Source: Firmicutes bacterium UBA3906 (GTDB lineage Bacteria > Bacillota > Clostridia > Caldicoprobacterales > DTU083). From it: 16,138 bases of DNA. The stretch is taken from assembly GCA_002391555.1 (NCBI GenBank), contig DGFG01000054.1, positions 1-16,138 of the forward strand, written 5' to 3'. The position numbers and the translations under genes are program-made. Below the pieces are notes generated by a model that saw only the letters and a list, made by a program, of their open reading frames with translations, was not told where the DNA came from and made no database searches. Below, in pieces: positions 7,311 through 15,800 of the stretch. Every line of letters begins with the position of its first letter. Position 1 is the stretch's first letter.

Positions 7311-7868
7311 TTGATAGAGAAAGTTTACAATGAATCGAGTGTAAAAATGAAAAAAACTCTAGATGTTTTAAGGTATGAGCTAGCCGGACTTAGGGCTGGG
7401 AGAGCTAATCCTCAAGTACTTGATAGGATTACAGTAGATTATTATGGAGTACCAACTCCCCTTAATCAGGTAGGTAATATATCAACGCCTGAGCCAAGAC
7501 AATTAGCTATAAGTTTATGGGAACCAAGCATGATACCCCAAGTAGAAAAAGAAATTATGAAATCAGATATAGGTATTACCCCCATAAATGATGGGAAAAT
7601 AATCAGACTTATATTCCCAGAACTTACTGAAGAAAGAAGAAAAGAGCTAGTTAAGATATCAGCTAAATATGGAGAAGAATCAAAAATTGCTATTAGAGCA
7701 ATACGCCGCGAGGCGAATGATACATATAGGAAAATGAAAAAACAATCTGAAATAACAGAAGATGAACTAAGATTAGCAGAGGAAAGAATACAAGAATTAA
7801 CTGACGAGCATGTAAAAAAGATTGATGAAATAGTTAAAGAAAAAGAGATGGAGATTATGGAAATATAA
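7311..7868 (+). CDS. frr: Ribosome recycling factor
   Basis: A complete 185-residue ribosome recycling factor, which with EF-G splits the post-termination ribosome. Family features are the opening three-helix segment with MKKTLDVLRYELAGLRAGRAN (about 13-33), the VDYYGVPTPLNQVGNIS segment and the PEPRQLAI beta region, and the long C-terminal helices (LTEERRKELVKISAKYGEE, AIRAIRREAND). The start is a TTG two bases after the pyrH stop, with AAGGAGGG (7298-7305) at proper distance; no ATG nearby would give the full N-terminus. A small gene starts directly after its stop. Confidence 0.97.
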   Translation: MIEKVYNESSVKMKKTLDVLRYELAGLRAGRANPQVLDRITVDYYGVPTPLNQVGNISTPEPRQLAISLWEPSMIPQVEKEIMKSDIGITPINDGKIIRLIFPELTEERRKELVKISAKYGEESKIAIRAIRREANDTYRKMKKQSEITEDELRLAEERIQELTDEHVKKIDEIVKEKEMEIMEI

Positions 7869-8084
7869 ATGAATTATCCTGATCTATTAGGCATTGAACT
7901 TAAGAAAGCCAAAGAAATACTAACTAATAAAGGTGCAAGTATAAAATATAATATTTTATACTACGAATCTCCTAAGAGAAAAACAAATGAAGCACAAGAA
8001 GAAGGGGAATATAGGGTTATCCGACAGAGGTTTAAGGATAATCAATTAGAGTTAACTGTCTCTTTTTTTAAAAAGATTAATTAA
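7869..8084 (+). CDS. Small PASTA-like protein
   Basis: A 71-residue protein starting on the base after the frr stop. Its N-terminal half, YPDLLGIELKKAKEILTNKG, fits the start of a PASTA domain (P-D-L-x-G-x-x-x-x-x-A-x-x-x-L-x-x-x-G), and the C-terminal VIRQRF...LELTVSFF fits the V-x-x-Q...L-T-V-S end. The middle is charged (KRKTNEAQEEGE). PASTA domains usually form extracellular repeats on kinases and penicillin-binding proteins, yet this has no signal peptide or membrane segment. It has only a poor ribosome binding site and is probably translated by coupling to frr. Function unknown; the PASTA call rests on pattern only. Confidence 0.7.
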   Translation: MNYPDLLGIELKKAKEILTNKGASIKYNILYYESPKRKTNEAQEEGEYRVIRQRFKDNQLELTVSFFKKIN

Positions 8085-8150
8085 CCAACAAAGACTTTTC
8101 TTTAGTAATTGAGTAAATAGCTTACTATAGTTCATGCTTCAACTAACTAG

Positions 8151-8175
8151 AAAAGCAGCCCTAAAGCTGCTTTTT
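8151..8175 (+). terminator. Intrinsic terminator before uppS
   Basis: AAAAGCAGC (8151-8159) and GCTGCTTTT (8166-8174) form a perfect 9-bp stem with loop CCTAAA, and five Ts run from 8171 to 8175. The A-tract on the left arm means it could also work on the opposite strand. It ends the pyrH-frr-PASTA transcript. Confidence 0.88.
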
Positions 8176-8227
8176 CATAATTTTATAAGACTACACAATT
8201 AGTATAGGCAATAAAGTAAAGTAATAG

Positions 8228-8256
8228 ATAGCATACTAAAGGATTTATGTTAAAAT
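8228..8256 (+). promoter_or_regulatory. Probable uppS operon promoter (extended -10)
   Basis: TGTTAAAAT at 8248-8256 gives an extended -10 with TAAAAT as the -10 hexamer, resembling the TGTTATACT of the rpsB promoter. The -35 position at 17 bases upstream holds a weak ATAGCA (8228-8233). A perfect TATAAT at 8269-8274 also exists but lies so near the ATG (8288) that it would leave a leader of only about 7 nt. A promoter is expected here because a terminator lies just upstream. Confidence 0.5.
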
Positions 8257-8287
8257 ATAAAATATAGCTATAATTAGGGTGTGAAGG

Positions 8288-9052
8288 ATGAGAAGAAAAA
8301 GCAGGGATTTATTTAATCTGGTCAAGGAAAAAGAAATACCTGAGCATATCGCAATTATTATGGATGGTAATGGTAGGTGGGCAAAGAAAAAGAGGCTCCC
8401 TAGGATAGCAGGTCATAGAAAAGGTGTTGAGATACTTAGAGATGTAATTGAGACCGCAAGTGAGCTTAAGGTCAAGCACCTTACACTCTACGCTTTCTCC
8501 ACCGAAAATTGGAAGAGACCAAAGCCGGAAGTAGATGCCCTTATGTCTCTATTAGTTGAGTTCTTTAATAAAGAGATTGACGAACTTCATATGAACAAAG
8601 TAAAAATACAAGCAATTGGAGACATTAGTAAGCTACCAGAAAAAGCTAAGGCCGCAACAATTCAGGCTATTAACAAGACAAAAGAAAACAATGGACTCCA
8701 GCTTAATATAGCAATTAATTATGGGGGTAGGGCTGAAATAGTAAGGGCAATAAAAGCCATGATACAAGATGTTCATAGTGGGAATCTATCAATAGATTCA
8801 ATAGATCAAGACCTTATATCAGACTACCTATACACAAAAGGTATACCTGATCCAGACATGCTTATTAGAACAAGTGGAGAGTATAGGATTAGTAACTTTC
8901 TACTCTATCAGATAGCCTATACAGAGTTTGTATTTACCAGCAGTGATGTATTGTGGCCTGAATTTAATAGAGAACGCTTCTTAGAATCAATACTAGAGTT
9001 TCAAGGCCGTAAAAGAAGATATGGTGGATTATCAAGCAAAGGGGACAAATAA
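8288..9052 (+). CDS. uppS: Undecaprenyl diphosphate synthase (cis-prenyltransferase)
   Basis: A complete 254-residue cis-prenyltransferase that adds isopentenyl units to farnesyl diphosphate to make C55-PP, the lipid carrier for peptidoglycan and other wall polymers. Visible motifs: HIAIIMDGNGRWAKKK with catalytic Asp26 (20-35), AGHRKG (41-46), YAFSTENWKRP (68-78), INYGGRAEI (143-151), and RTSGEYRISNFLLYQIAYTEF (194-214, in part). The length fits the family. It starts at ATG 8288 after a modest GGTGTGAAGG, and cdsA follows after one base. It opens an envelope-lipid operon. Confidence 0.96.
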   Translation: MRRKSRDLFNLVKEKEIPEHIAIIMDGNGRWAKKKRLPRIAGHRKGVEILRDVIETASELKVKHLTLYAFSTENWKRPKPEVDALMSLLVEFFNKEIDELHMNKVKIQAIGDISKLPEKAKAATIQAINKTKENNGLQLNIAINYGGRAEIVRAIKAMIQDVHSGNLSIDSIDQDLISDYLYTKGIPDPDMLIRTSGEYRISNFLLYQIAYTEFVFTSSDVLWPEFNRERFLESILEFQGRKRRYGGLSSKGDK

Positions 9053-9053
9053 G

Positions 9054-9911
9054 ATGCTCAGAGATAGACTAATATATGGTTTTATAGGTGTGTGCCTCCT
9101 TGTCCTAGTCCTATATATAGGTGGCTGGCTATTTAAGCTTTCTGTCCTTTTGTTAGCCTTATTAGCTAGCAGTGAGATGTATAAGGCCTTTCAAAAAAAG
9201 GGCGAGAAACCTCTTAAGTTTACTGGTTTAGCAATAGTCACTTTATTTTATGTACAACACTATTATTTCACCTATAAGAACCCTACAAACACAATCAGTA
9301 TAGATCTAAGCAGAGATTTTCTCTATATTATACTGGCCACTCTACTTGTATCAACAGTTGCTTTATTAGCCAAAGACAGGGGACCTAAGGATGCAATAGT
9401 TACTATATATGCCACTTTATATCCTGGTATCCTGTTTATATTTGCATATTTACTAGGGTCGGCAAACCACCTATATAATAATCAAACATTACCCTCCAAC
9501 TTTTTGTTGATTATTGTTCTTCTTTCTACCTTCTCAACAGACACCTTTGCTTATTTTGTAGGAAGGGCATTAGGAAAGAAAAAGCTATGCCCAGACATAA
9601 GCCCAAATAAGACTGTAGCAGGTTCTGTTGGAGGTTTAGTAGGTAGTATGCTAATTACTCTTGTAGCTGGAATTGTGTTAAGCAGGCACTTTCAATTAGA
9701 GATCCATTCCTCTCACTTTATAGCCATAGGCCTATTATGCGGTATTTTGTCACAAGCCGGCGACCTTAATGCTTCCCTTATAAAAAGGTATTGCAATATA
9801 AAGGATTTTGGAAATATATTACCTGGGCATGGTGGAGTTATGGACCGATGTGATAGCTTGTTATTTACAATGCCCTTAGGGTATATTTATTATATAATCT
9901 TTCTACTTTAG
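9054..9911 (+). CDS. cdsA: Phosphatidate cytidylyltransferase CdsA
   Basis: A 285-residue polytopic membrane enzyme that makes CDP-diacylglycerol from CTP and phosphatidic acid, the branch point for phospholipid synthesis. About seven or eight hydrophobic segments span the protein (for example 8-22, 25-40, 87-106, 121-136, 149-166). The C-terminal signature is present: S241-x-x-K-R, then K250-D251, PGHGG (257-261) and Asp264/Asp267. I chose ATG 9054, one base after the uppS stop and preceded by AAGGGGAC (9039-9046), giving MLRDRLIYGF. An in-frame ATG at 9021 lies inside uppS and would add 11 polar residues. Confidence 0.95.
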   Translation: MLRDRLIYGFIGVCLLVLVLYIGGWLFKLSVLLLALLASSEMYKAFQKKGEKPLKFTGLAIVTLFYVQHYYFTYKNPTNTISIDLSRDFLYIILATLLVSTVALLAKDRGPKDAIVTIYATLYPGILFIFAYLLGSANHLYNNQTLPSNFLLIIVLLSTFSTDTFAYFVGRALGKKKLCPDISPNKTVAGSVGGLVGSMLITLVAGIVLSRHFQLEIHSSHFIAIGLLCGILSQAGDLNASLIKRYCNIKDFGNILPGHGGVMDRCDSLLFTMPLGYIYYIIFLL

Positions 9912-9921
9912 GAGATGAATG

Positions 9922-11055
9922 ATGAAAAAGATAGCGATACTAGGCTCTACAGGTTCTATAGGAACACAGGCATTAGATATAATTGAGAGAAACAGGTCAT
10001 ACTTTAAGATAGAGGCATTGTCAGCCCACAACAACATTGAGCTTTTAAAAGAACAAATAGATAAATTTAAACCCAGAGTAGTAACTGTAGTAGATAAAGA
10101 AAAAGCAGAGATTTTAAAAAGTAAAATATCATCTAAAACACAAATACTAGTCGGACCAGGTGGCTTAAAAGAGATAGCATCTATTAAAAACCTGGATATG
10201 GTTTTAGTGGCCGTAGTAGGGATTGCTGGGCTTGAAGCTACTATAGCAGCCCTATCAACTGGTAATGATGTAGCTCTAGCCAACAAGGAAACTCTTGTTG
10301 CTGGAGGTCAACTAGTAATGAATACGGCCAAGGTCCACGGTAGTAGTATTATTCCTGTAGATAGTGAACACTCTGCAATACTACAATGTATCCAGGGTGC
10401 AAGGAAAAAGGACATAAAGGGCATAGTCTTAACCGCTTCAGGAGGCCCATTTAGAGGATATACAAGAGAAGACTTAGAAAAGGTAACAGTTGAAGATGCT
10501 CTAAAGCATCCAAATTGGGTGATGGGTCAGAAAATTACGATAGATAGTGCGACCCTTATGAACAAGGGTTTAGAGCTAATAGAAGCCAAGTGGTTATTTG
10601 ACCTTGACATAGAACAAATAAAGGTTGTTATACACCCAGAGAGTATCATACACTCTATGGTTGAATTTATCGATAATTCTGTGTTAGCTCAGCTTGGTTT
10701 AGCAGACATGAGGATACCTATTCTTTATGCTCTTACTTATCCTGAGCGCATGCCATCCCCAGTAGAATCATTAGATTTACTCAAGCTAAAAAAGCTTAGC
10801 TTTGAAGAGGCGGATCTAGAGACCTTTTCTTGCTTAAAATTAGCGATTAATGCAATTGAGATAGGCGGTACAATGCCGGTTGTACTAAATGCTGCCAATG
10901 AAATAGCAGTGAAGAAGTTTTTAGACCGAAAGATAGGATTTAATGAAATAGCAAGCTTGGTAAAAGAGGCTATGAAAAACCACAAGCCTATAAATGAACC
11001 AGTCCTAGAGGATATTTTAAGGGTTGACCAAGCAATTAGAAAGCAATATTCATAA
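9922..11055 (+). CDS. dxr: 1-deoxy-D-xylulose 5-phosphate reductoisomerase
   Basis: A 377-residue DXP reductoisomerase, the NADPH- and metal-dependent enzyme that makes MEP, the first committed step of the non-mevalonate isoprenoid pathway. Motifs: NADPH-binding GSTGSIGTQALD (8-19), VALANKETLVAGG (117-129), the metal-binding PVDSEHSAI with Asp147 and Glu149, HPNWVMGQKITIDSATLMNK (196-215) leading to Glu218, HPESIIHSMVEF and LNAANEIAV. Two ATGs are adjacent (9919 and 9922); GGAG at 9911-9914 gives better spacing to 9922. It overlaps nothing and sits 10 bases after cdsA. It supplies precursors for the UppS product. Confidence 0.96.
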   Translation: MKKIAILGSTGSIGTQALDIIERNRSYFKIEALSAHNNIELLKEQIDKFKPRVVTVVDKEKAEILKSKISSKTQILVGPGGLKEIASIKNLDMVLVAVVGIAGLEATIAALSTGNDVALANKETLVAGGQLVMNTAKVHGSSIIPVDSEHSAILQCIQGARKKDIKGIVLTASGGPFRGYTREDLEKVTVEDALKHPNWVMGQKITIDSATLMNKGLELIEAKWLFDLDIEQIKVVIHPESIIHSMVEFIDNSVLAQLGLADMRIPILYALTYPERMPSPVESLDLLKLKKLSFEEADLETFSCLKLAINAIEIGGTMPVVLNAANEIAVKKFLDRKIGFNEIASLVKEAMKNHKPINEPVLEDILRVDQAIRKQYS

Positions 11056-11064
11056 GGAAGTGTA

Positions 11065-12096
11065 ATGATGAAAATAGTTATAGCACTCTTATTTCTAGGT
11101 ATTATCGTTATGATACACGAGCTTGGTCATTTTTTAGTGGCTAAAGCAGTAGGGATTAGCGCAGAGGAGTTTTCTATAGGGATGGGCCCACACTTGTTTA
11201 AGTTCTCTGGTAAAGAGACTACATATTCACTAAGGCTACTTCCAATCGGAGGTTATGTGAAGTTTGTTGGTGAAGATGAAGAAAGCAAGGATCCAAGGGC
11301 CTTTAAAAATGCCAAAGTATGGAAAAGGATGTCAGTTATACTAGCAGGCCCAGTTATGAATTTTCTATTTGCTGTTTTACTGTTTTGTATTTTGTTTTTG
11401 AGTTTTGGAGTAGTTAAAGGTGCATTACCAGTTGTCGACAGTGTAATCGAAGGGTCAGTAGCCCAAGAAGCAGGTCTCAAAGCTGGAGACAGGTTTGTTA
11501 AGATAGGAGATATCGACCTTACTAATATGGAAAACGAAGAAGCTGTTAGTAAAATTCAGACTATTGTAGCAAGTAGCAGGTCTAATCCTATACACATTAC
11601 AATGGAAAGAGACGGGGCTGAAAAAAGCTTTACCATAACACCTAGGTACGAAGAAGAACTACAAAGGTACCAGATTGGTTTTTATTTTATGCAGGAAATA
11701 GAAAAGCCAGGACTACTAAAGTCATTGGGAATGGCTTTTGAGAGTACTGGTTCAATGATGATTACTATGGTCGAACTATTAGGCAATCTAATATTTAAGG
11801 GTCAAGGAACTGCAGATGTAGCTGGACCAGTAGGTATAGTTAGGGAAATTGGAAAAGCAGCAGAGGCAGGAGTAGAGTATCTACTTACCCTTGCTATAAT
11901 TATTACTGCAAATCTAGGTCTTATTAATCTTATACCCTTCCCAGCCCTTGATGGAGGAAGGCTAGTACTTCTACTTATAGAAGGCGTACGAGGCAAGCCA
12001 ATGAACCCTGAAAAGGAAGGCTACATCAACCTAGTTGGCTTTGTTATACTTATACTTCTTATGCTAGTTGTTACCTATAAAGATATTTTTGGATGA
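11065..12096 (+). CDS. rseP: Site-2 membrane metalloprotease RseP/RasP
   Basis: A 343-residue intramembrane zinc protease of the S2P family that trims membrane-anchored regulators and signal peptides. The zinc motif HELGH (18-22) lies in the first membrane helix, and the third zinc ligand Asp296 is in NLIPFPALDGGRL (288-300). A single PDZ domain covers about residues 118-190 (PVVDSVIEGSVAQEAGLKAGD region), as is usual in Firmicutes. Further membrane segments lie near 93-116, 272-290 and 321-338. AAGGA six bases before ATG 11065 sets the start; ATG 11068 is an alternative. It follows dxr by nine bases, the usual order. Confidence 0.95.
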   Translation: MMKIVIALLFLGIIVMIHELGHFLVAKAVGISAEEFSIGMGPHLFKFSGKETTYSLRLLPIGGYVKFVGEDEESKDPRAFKNAKVWKRMSVILAGPVMNFLFAVLLFCILFLSFGVVKGALPVVDSVIEGSVAQEAGLKAGDRFVKIGDIDLTNMENEEAVSKIQTIVASSRSNPIHITMERDGAEKSFTITPRYEEELQRYQIGFYFMQEIEKPGLLKSLGMAFESTGSMMITMVELLGNLIFKGQGTADVAGPVGIVREIGKAAEAGVEYLLTLAIIITANLGLINLIPFPALDGGRLVLLLIEGVRGKPMNPEKEGYINLVGFVILILLMLVVTYKDIFG

Positions 12097-12114
12097 TAAA
12101 TGGGAAACATATTT

Positions 12115-12137
12115 CCTGTAGACCTATAGGTAACAGG
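12115..12137 (+). promoter_or_regulatory. Hairpin overlapping the glycosyltransferase ribosome binding site
   Basis: CCTGT (12115-12119) pairs with ACAGG (12133-12137), and inside it ACC (12122-12124) pairs with GGT (12129-12131) around a TATA loop. The right arm includes the AGG of the likely ribosome binding site AGGATGTGA (12135-12143) of the next gene. There is no T run, so this is not a terminator. The segment TATAGGTAAC (12125-12134) can instead pair over 10 bp with GTTACCTATA (12070-12079) near the end of rseP. Confidence 0.4.
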
Positions 12138-12149
12138 ATGTGAATTATA

Positions 12150-12782
12150 TTGGATGTATCAATTATTGTGCCTGCATATAACGAAGAAAAATATATTCAA
12201 CCACTTTTAAAGACCTTAAAGGAGATACAGGGAGAGGCTGAAGTACTAGTAGTTAATGATGGTTCAATAGATTCTACAGGCCATATAGTAGAAAGCATGG
12301 GAATAGACCTAATAAACCTAGAATATAACAAGGGCAAAAGCCTTGCTATGCTAGACGGTCTTAATAATACAAGTGGAGAAATTGTAGTATTCTTAGATGC
12401 TGATCTAATAGGTCTTACCAAGGCACAATTGCAGAGCTTGTATCAACCAATAATCTGCGGTAATGCGGACATGACAATAGGAGTATTTAAATCAGGAAGG
12501 AGTCTTACAGACTTAGCTCAAAGATTAACTCCATATCTCAGTGGCCAAAGGGCAATTAAACGGGAATTTCTTCAAAGGCTTGATAGGGACAAGTGGTTAG
12601 TAGGATATGGGATAGAAGTTACACTAACAAGACTTGCCAAAAGGCATAATCTTAGAGTAGCTAGTATTCCTCTTTCAAATGTAACACATCCCATAAAAGA
12701 AGAAAAGCTCGGTATAGTAAGAGGCTTTACTGCTAGAATGAAAATGTATTGGGAAATCACCAAAGAACTTAGTCGGATTTAG
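12150..12782 (+). CDS. Family 2 glycosyltransferase
   Basis: A 210-residue GT-A fold glycosyltransferase of the GT2/DPM1-like type. The start VSIIVPAYNEEKYI (3-16), the nucleotide-binding VLVVNDGSIDST (32-43, Asp37), NKGKSLAMLDGL (60-71) and the metal-binding FLDAD (DxD at 83-85) are clear. It lacks a membrane segment, so it is cytoplasmic or peripheral and is shorter than processive GT2 enzymes. The start is TTG 12150 with AGGATGTGA six bases upstream; no ATG or GTG gives the full N-terminus. It lies between rseP and polC, where proS or ispG is more usual. Donor and acceptor are unknown; transfer to a polyprenyl phosphate would fit the neighbours but is only inference. Confidence 0.88.
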   Translation: MDVSIIVPAYNEEKYIQPLLKTLKEIQGEAEVLVVNDGSIDSTGHIVESMGIDLINLEYNKGKSLAMLDGLNNTSGEIVVFLDADLIGLTKAQLQSLYQPIICGNADMTIGVFKSGRSLTDLAQRLTPYLSGQRAIKREFLQRLDRDKWLVGYGIEVTLTRLAKRHNLRVASIPLSNVTHPIKEEKLGIVRGFTARMKMYWEITKELSRI

Positions 12783-12805
12783 TTTAGGAGACGTAGGGGG
12801 ATTGT

Positions 12806-15800
12806 ATGGTAAGTAAGGTTCTAGACAACAAGGTATTACTACAAATTATAGATAAAAGACTTATTGAAAAGAGCAATATCTTTTCCACTAGTGTAAAAGT
12901 ATATAAAAAATCAAATAAGTGGGAAATTAGCCTGCAAAGTGAGAAACACATATCTAGTAAAGATCTTGATCAGATAAAAAGCAACTTTGAAAAGCTCGCG
13001 CCAAACATAGAAATCAGATTGAGCTTTGTTGTCAATACGACAATAGAGCAAATTAAAAATGGATTTGACCCTATCTGGAGAGATTTAACTGAAAGTTTAA
13101 AAAATAATATGCCAGCAGCCTATGCACTTATAAATTTATGCGAATATGAGCTAGATATTAAGGATAATGTCCTCTTAGTGCAGGTAATACATCCATCTAG
13201 TGCAAAGATTTTAGATGATAAGTCCATAATTACCTTTATGGAAAAGTGGCTTAAGGAAAGGTACAAGCATCCTATAATAGTAAAATTTCAGAAGGATAAG
13301 ACAGATAGTCTGGAATCTGGCAAGGATTATTTAATAAAAAAGGAAAAAGAAAATGAAGAGCTTGCTCGTAAGCTAGCCTTAGCAAGTTCAGCAAAAGTAA
13401 GTCGTACTACTAAAGGAAAGGAGCATAAGGCCACAGGGAAGATAATAATAGGAAAGCAGATAAAAAAACAGCCAGATCCCATAGAAAAGCTAAACGACGA
13501 AAGTGGCAGGGTTGTAATAGAAGGTAAAATTATAAGCAAAGAATCAAGAGAATTACGTGGTGGAAAGCATCTTGTCACATTTACTATTACTGATTTTACA
13601 AGTTCTATTAATGTAAAGCTATTTATAGATAGCAAGAAGGCAAATGCTGTAATAGACAAATTACTTTTGGATAAGTGGTATCTCATAAGTGGAGATTGCC
13701 AGTATGATAAATACCAACGTGAAATTGTAGTGTCTGCTTATGATATAAACCTTGCAGCAGATAGGACTAGGGTAGATAATGCGCCTGTAAAAAGAGTAGA
13801 GCTACATCTGCACACTCAAATGAGTGCTTTAGATGCAGTTTCATCTGCCAAGAACCTAGTTGATAGGGCAGCCTTCTGGGGGCATGATGCCATAGCTATA
13901 ACTGACCATGGTGTAGTACAAGCTTTTCCAGAAGCTTATGCACAGGGTAAAAAGAAGGGTATAAAGATCATATTTGGTGTCGAAGCATACCTGATTAATG
14001 ACTACTCACCAATTGTAATCAAGGGTAATGATATGGACTTTGACCAAGAATTCGTAGTATTTGATATAGAGACAACTGGTCTTAATCCAACGAGAAACGA
14101 GATAATTGAAATAGGAGCAGTTAAGATAAGAAAAGGAGAGCTTGTAGATTCATTTTCTAGCTTTGTGAAGGCAGAAGAGAGAATCCCAGAGAACATAATA
14201 AAGCTAACCGGAATTACCAATGATATGGTTCAAGATGCTCCAAGCATAGGACAAGTTCTACCTAAATTTTTAGAATTCTGCCAGGACAGTATCTTGGTAG
14301 CCCACAATGCTTCTTTTGATATGGGATTTATTAGCGAAAATGCCAAAAGGTTAAATATTAGTTTTACTAATTCTGTTTTAGACACCCTGTCCTTATCAAG
14401 GGAGATGCTAAGGGACATAAAGTCCCACAGGCTTGACAAGGTTGCAGATCATCTGGGCCTTGTTCTTACAAACCATCATAGGGCACTTGACGATGCACAG
14501 GTAACAGGAAAAATACTACTAGAATTATTAAAAAGACTTAAGGATCAGGGAATTACTAATCTTAACCAGATAAATAAAAAATTCAGCAAGCGAAGCAACC
14601 TTAATGCTTTGAGGAACTTTCATGTAATTATTTTAGCTAAGAATCAAAAGGGACTAAAAAACCTATATAAACTAATTTCAAAATCGCACATGGAGTATTT
14701 TTATAGGACCCCACGAATCCCAAAGAGTGAGCTAATCGAGCACAGGGAAGGACTTATTATAGGGTCTGCCTGTGAGGCTGGTGAATTATATAGGGCAATA
14801 CTAGATGGTAGGTCAGATCAAGACCTAGCCAAAATAGTGGAATTTTACGATTATTTAGAGATTCAACCCCTTGCTAACAATGAGTATCTATTAAGGAACA
14901 AGCCAGATTTCACCAATAATACATTGATGAAGATAAACAAAAGAATAGTGAGCTTGGGGAAAGCTTACGGGAGGCCTGTGGTGGCAACAGGAGATGTTCA
15001 TTTTCTAGATCCTGAGGATGAATATTTCCGAAGAATACTTATGTATGGAAGAAATTTCGAAGACGCAGACCATCAAGCTCCCCTATATTTTAAGACCACA
15101 GAGGAGATGCTAGAAGAGTTCTCATATCTTGGAGAAGAAGCAGCCTACTCAGTTGTAGTAAAAGCGCCTAGACAAATTGCAGACCAAGTAGAAGAGCTAA
15201 AACCAATACCTGATACTTTATTCCCACCAGAAATCCCAGGTGCAGATGAAGAAGTAAAGAGCCTAGCTCTTAAAACCGCAATAGAAATGTATGGAGACCC
15301 ATTACCAGAAATAGTTATGAAAAGATTGAATAGGGAGCTAGACTCAATTATAGGTAATGGCTATGCTGTATTATATCTTATAGCTCATAAGTTGGTAAAA
15401 CAATCCTTAGATGATGGATATCTTGTTGGTTCAAGAGGTTCTGTAGGTTCATCCTTTGTAGCTACAATGACAGGTATAACCGAAGTAAATCCTTTACCCC
15501 CTCATTATCTATGTCCAAAATGCAAAGATTCTGATTTTGAAGTGGACAAGGGTAAATATGCCTGTGGTGTAGACCTACCCAATAAAAACTGCCGAGTCTG
15601 TGATACCCCATATATGAAGCTCGGATATGATATTCCCTTTGAGGTCTTTATGGGCTTTAAAGGGGACAAGGTACCTGATATTGACTTGAATTTTTCTGGT
15701 GAATATCAAGCAAGGGCACATAAGTTTACAGAAGAGCTTTTTGGTGAGGGTTATGTCTTTAGGGCAGGAACTATAAGTACTATAGCAGAGAAGACAGCAT

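Noticed and set aside
8061..8076. TCTTTTT/AAAAAGA palindrome at the end of the PASTA-like gene as a terminator.
   Set aside because: All A-T apart from one pair, almost no loop, inside coding sequence; the GC-containing hairpin at 8151 is the better terminator.
9021..9053. Upstream ATG for cdsA overlapping uppS.
   Set aside because: Adds a polar stretch encoded by the uppS 3' end; ATG 9054 has a ribosome binding site and gives the usual hydrophobic N-terminus.
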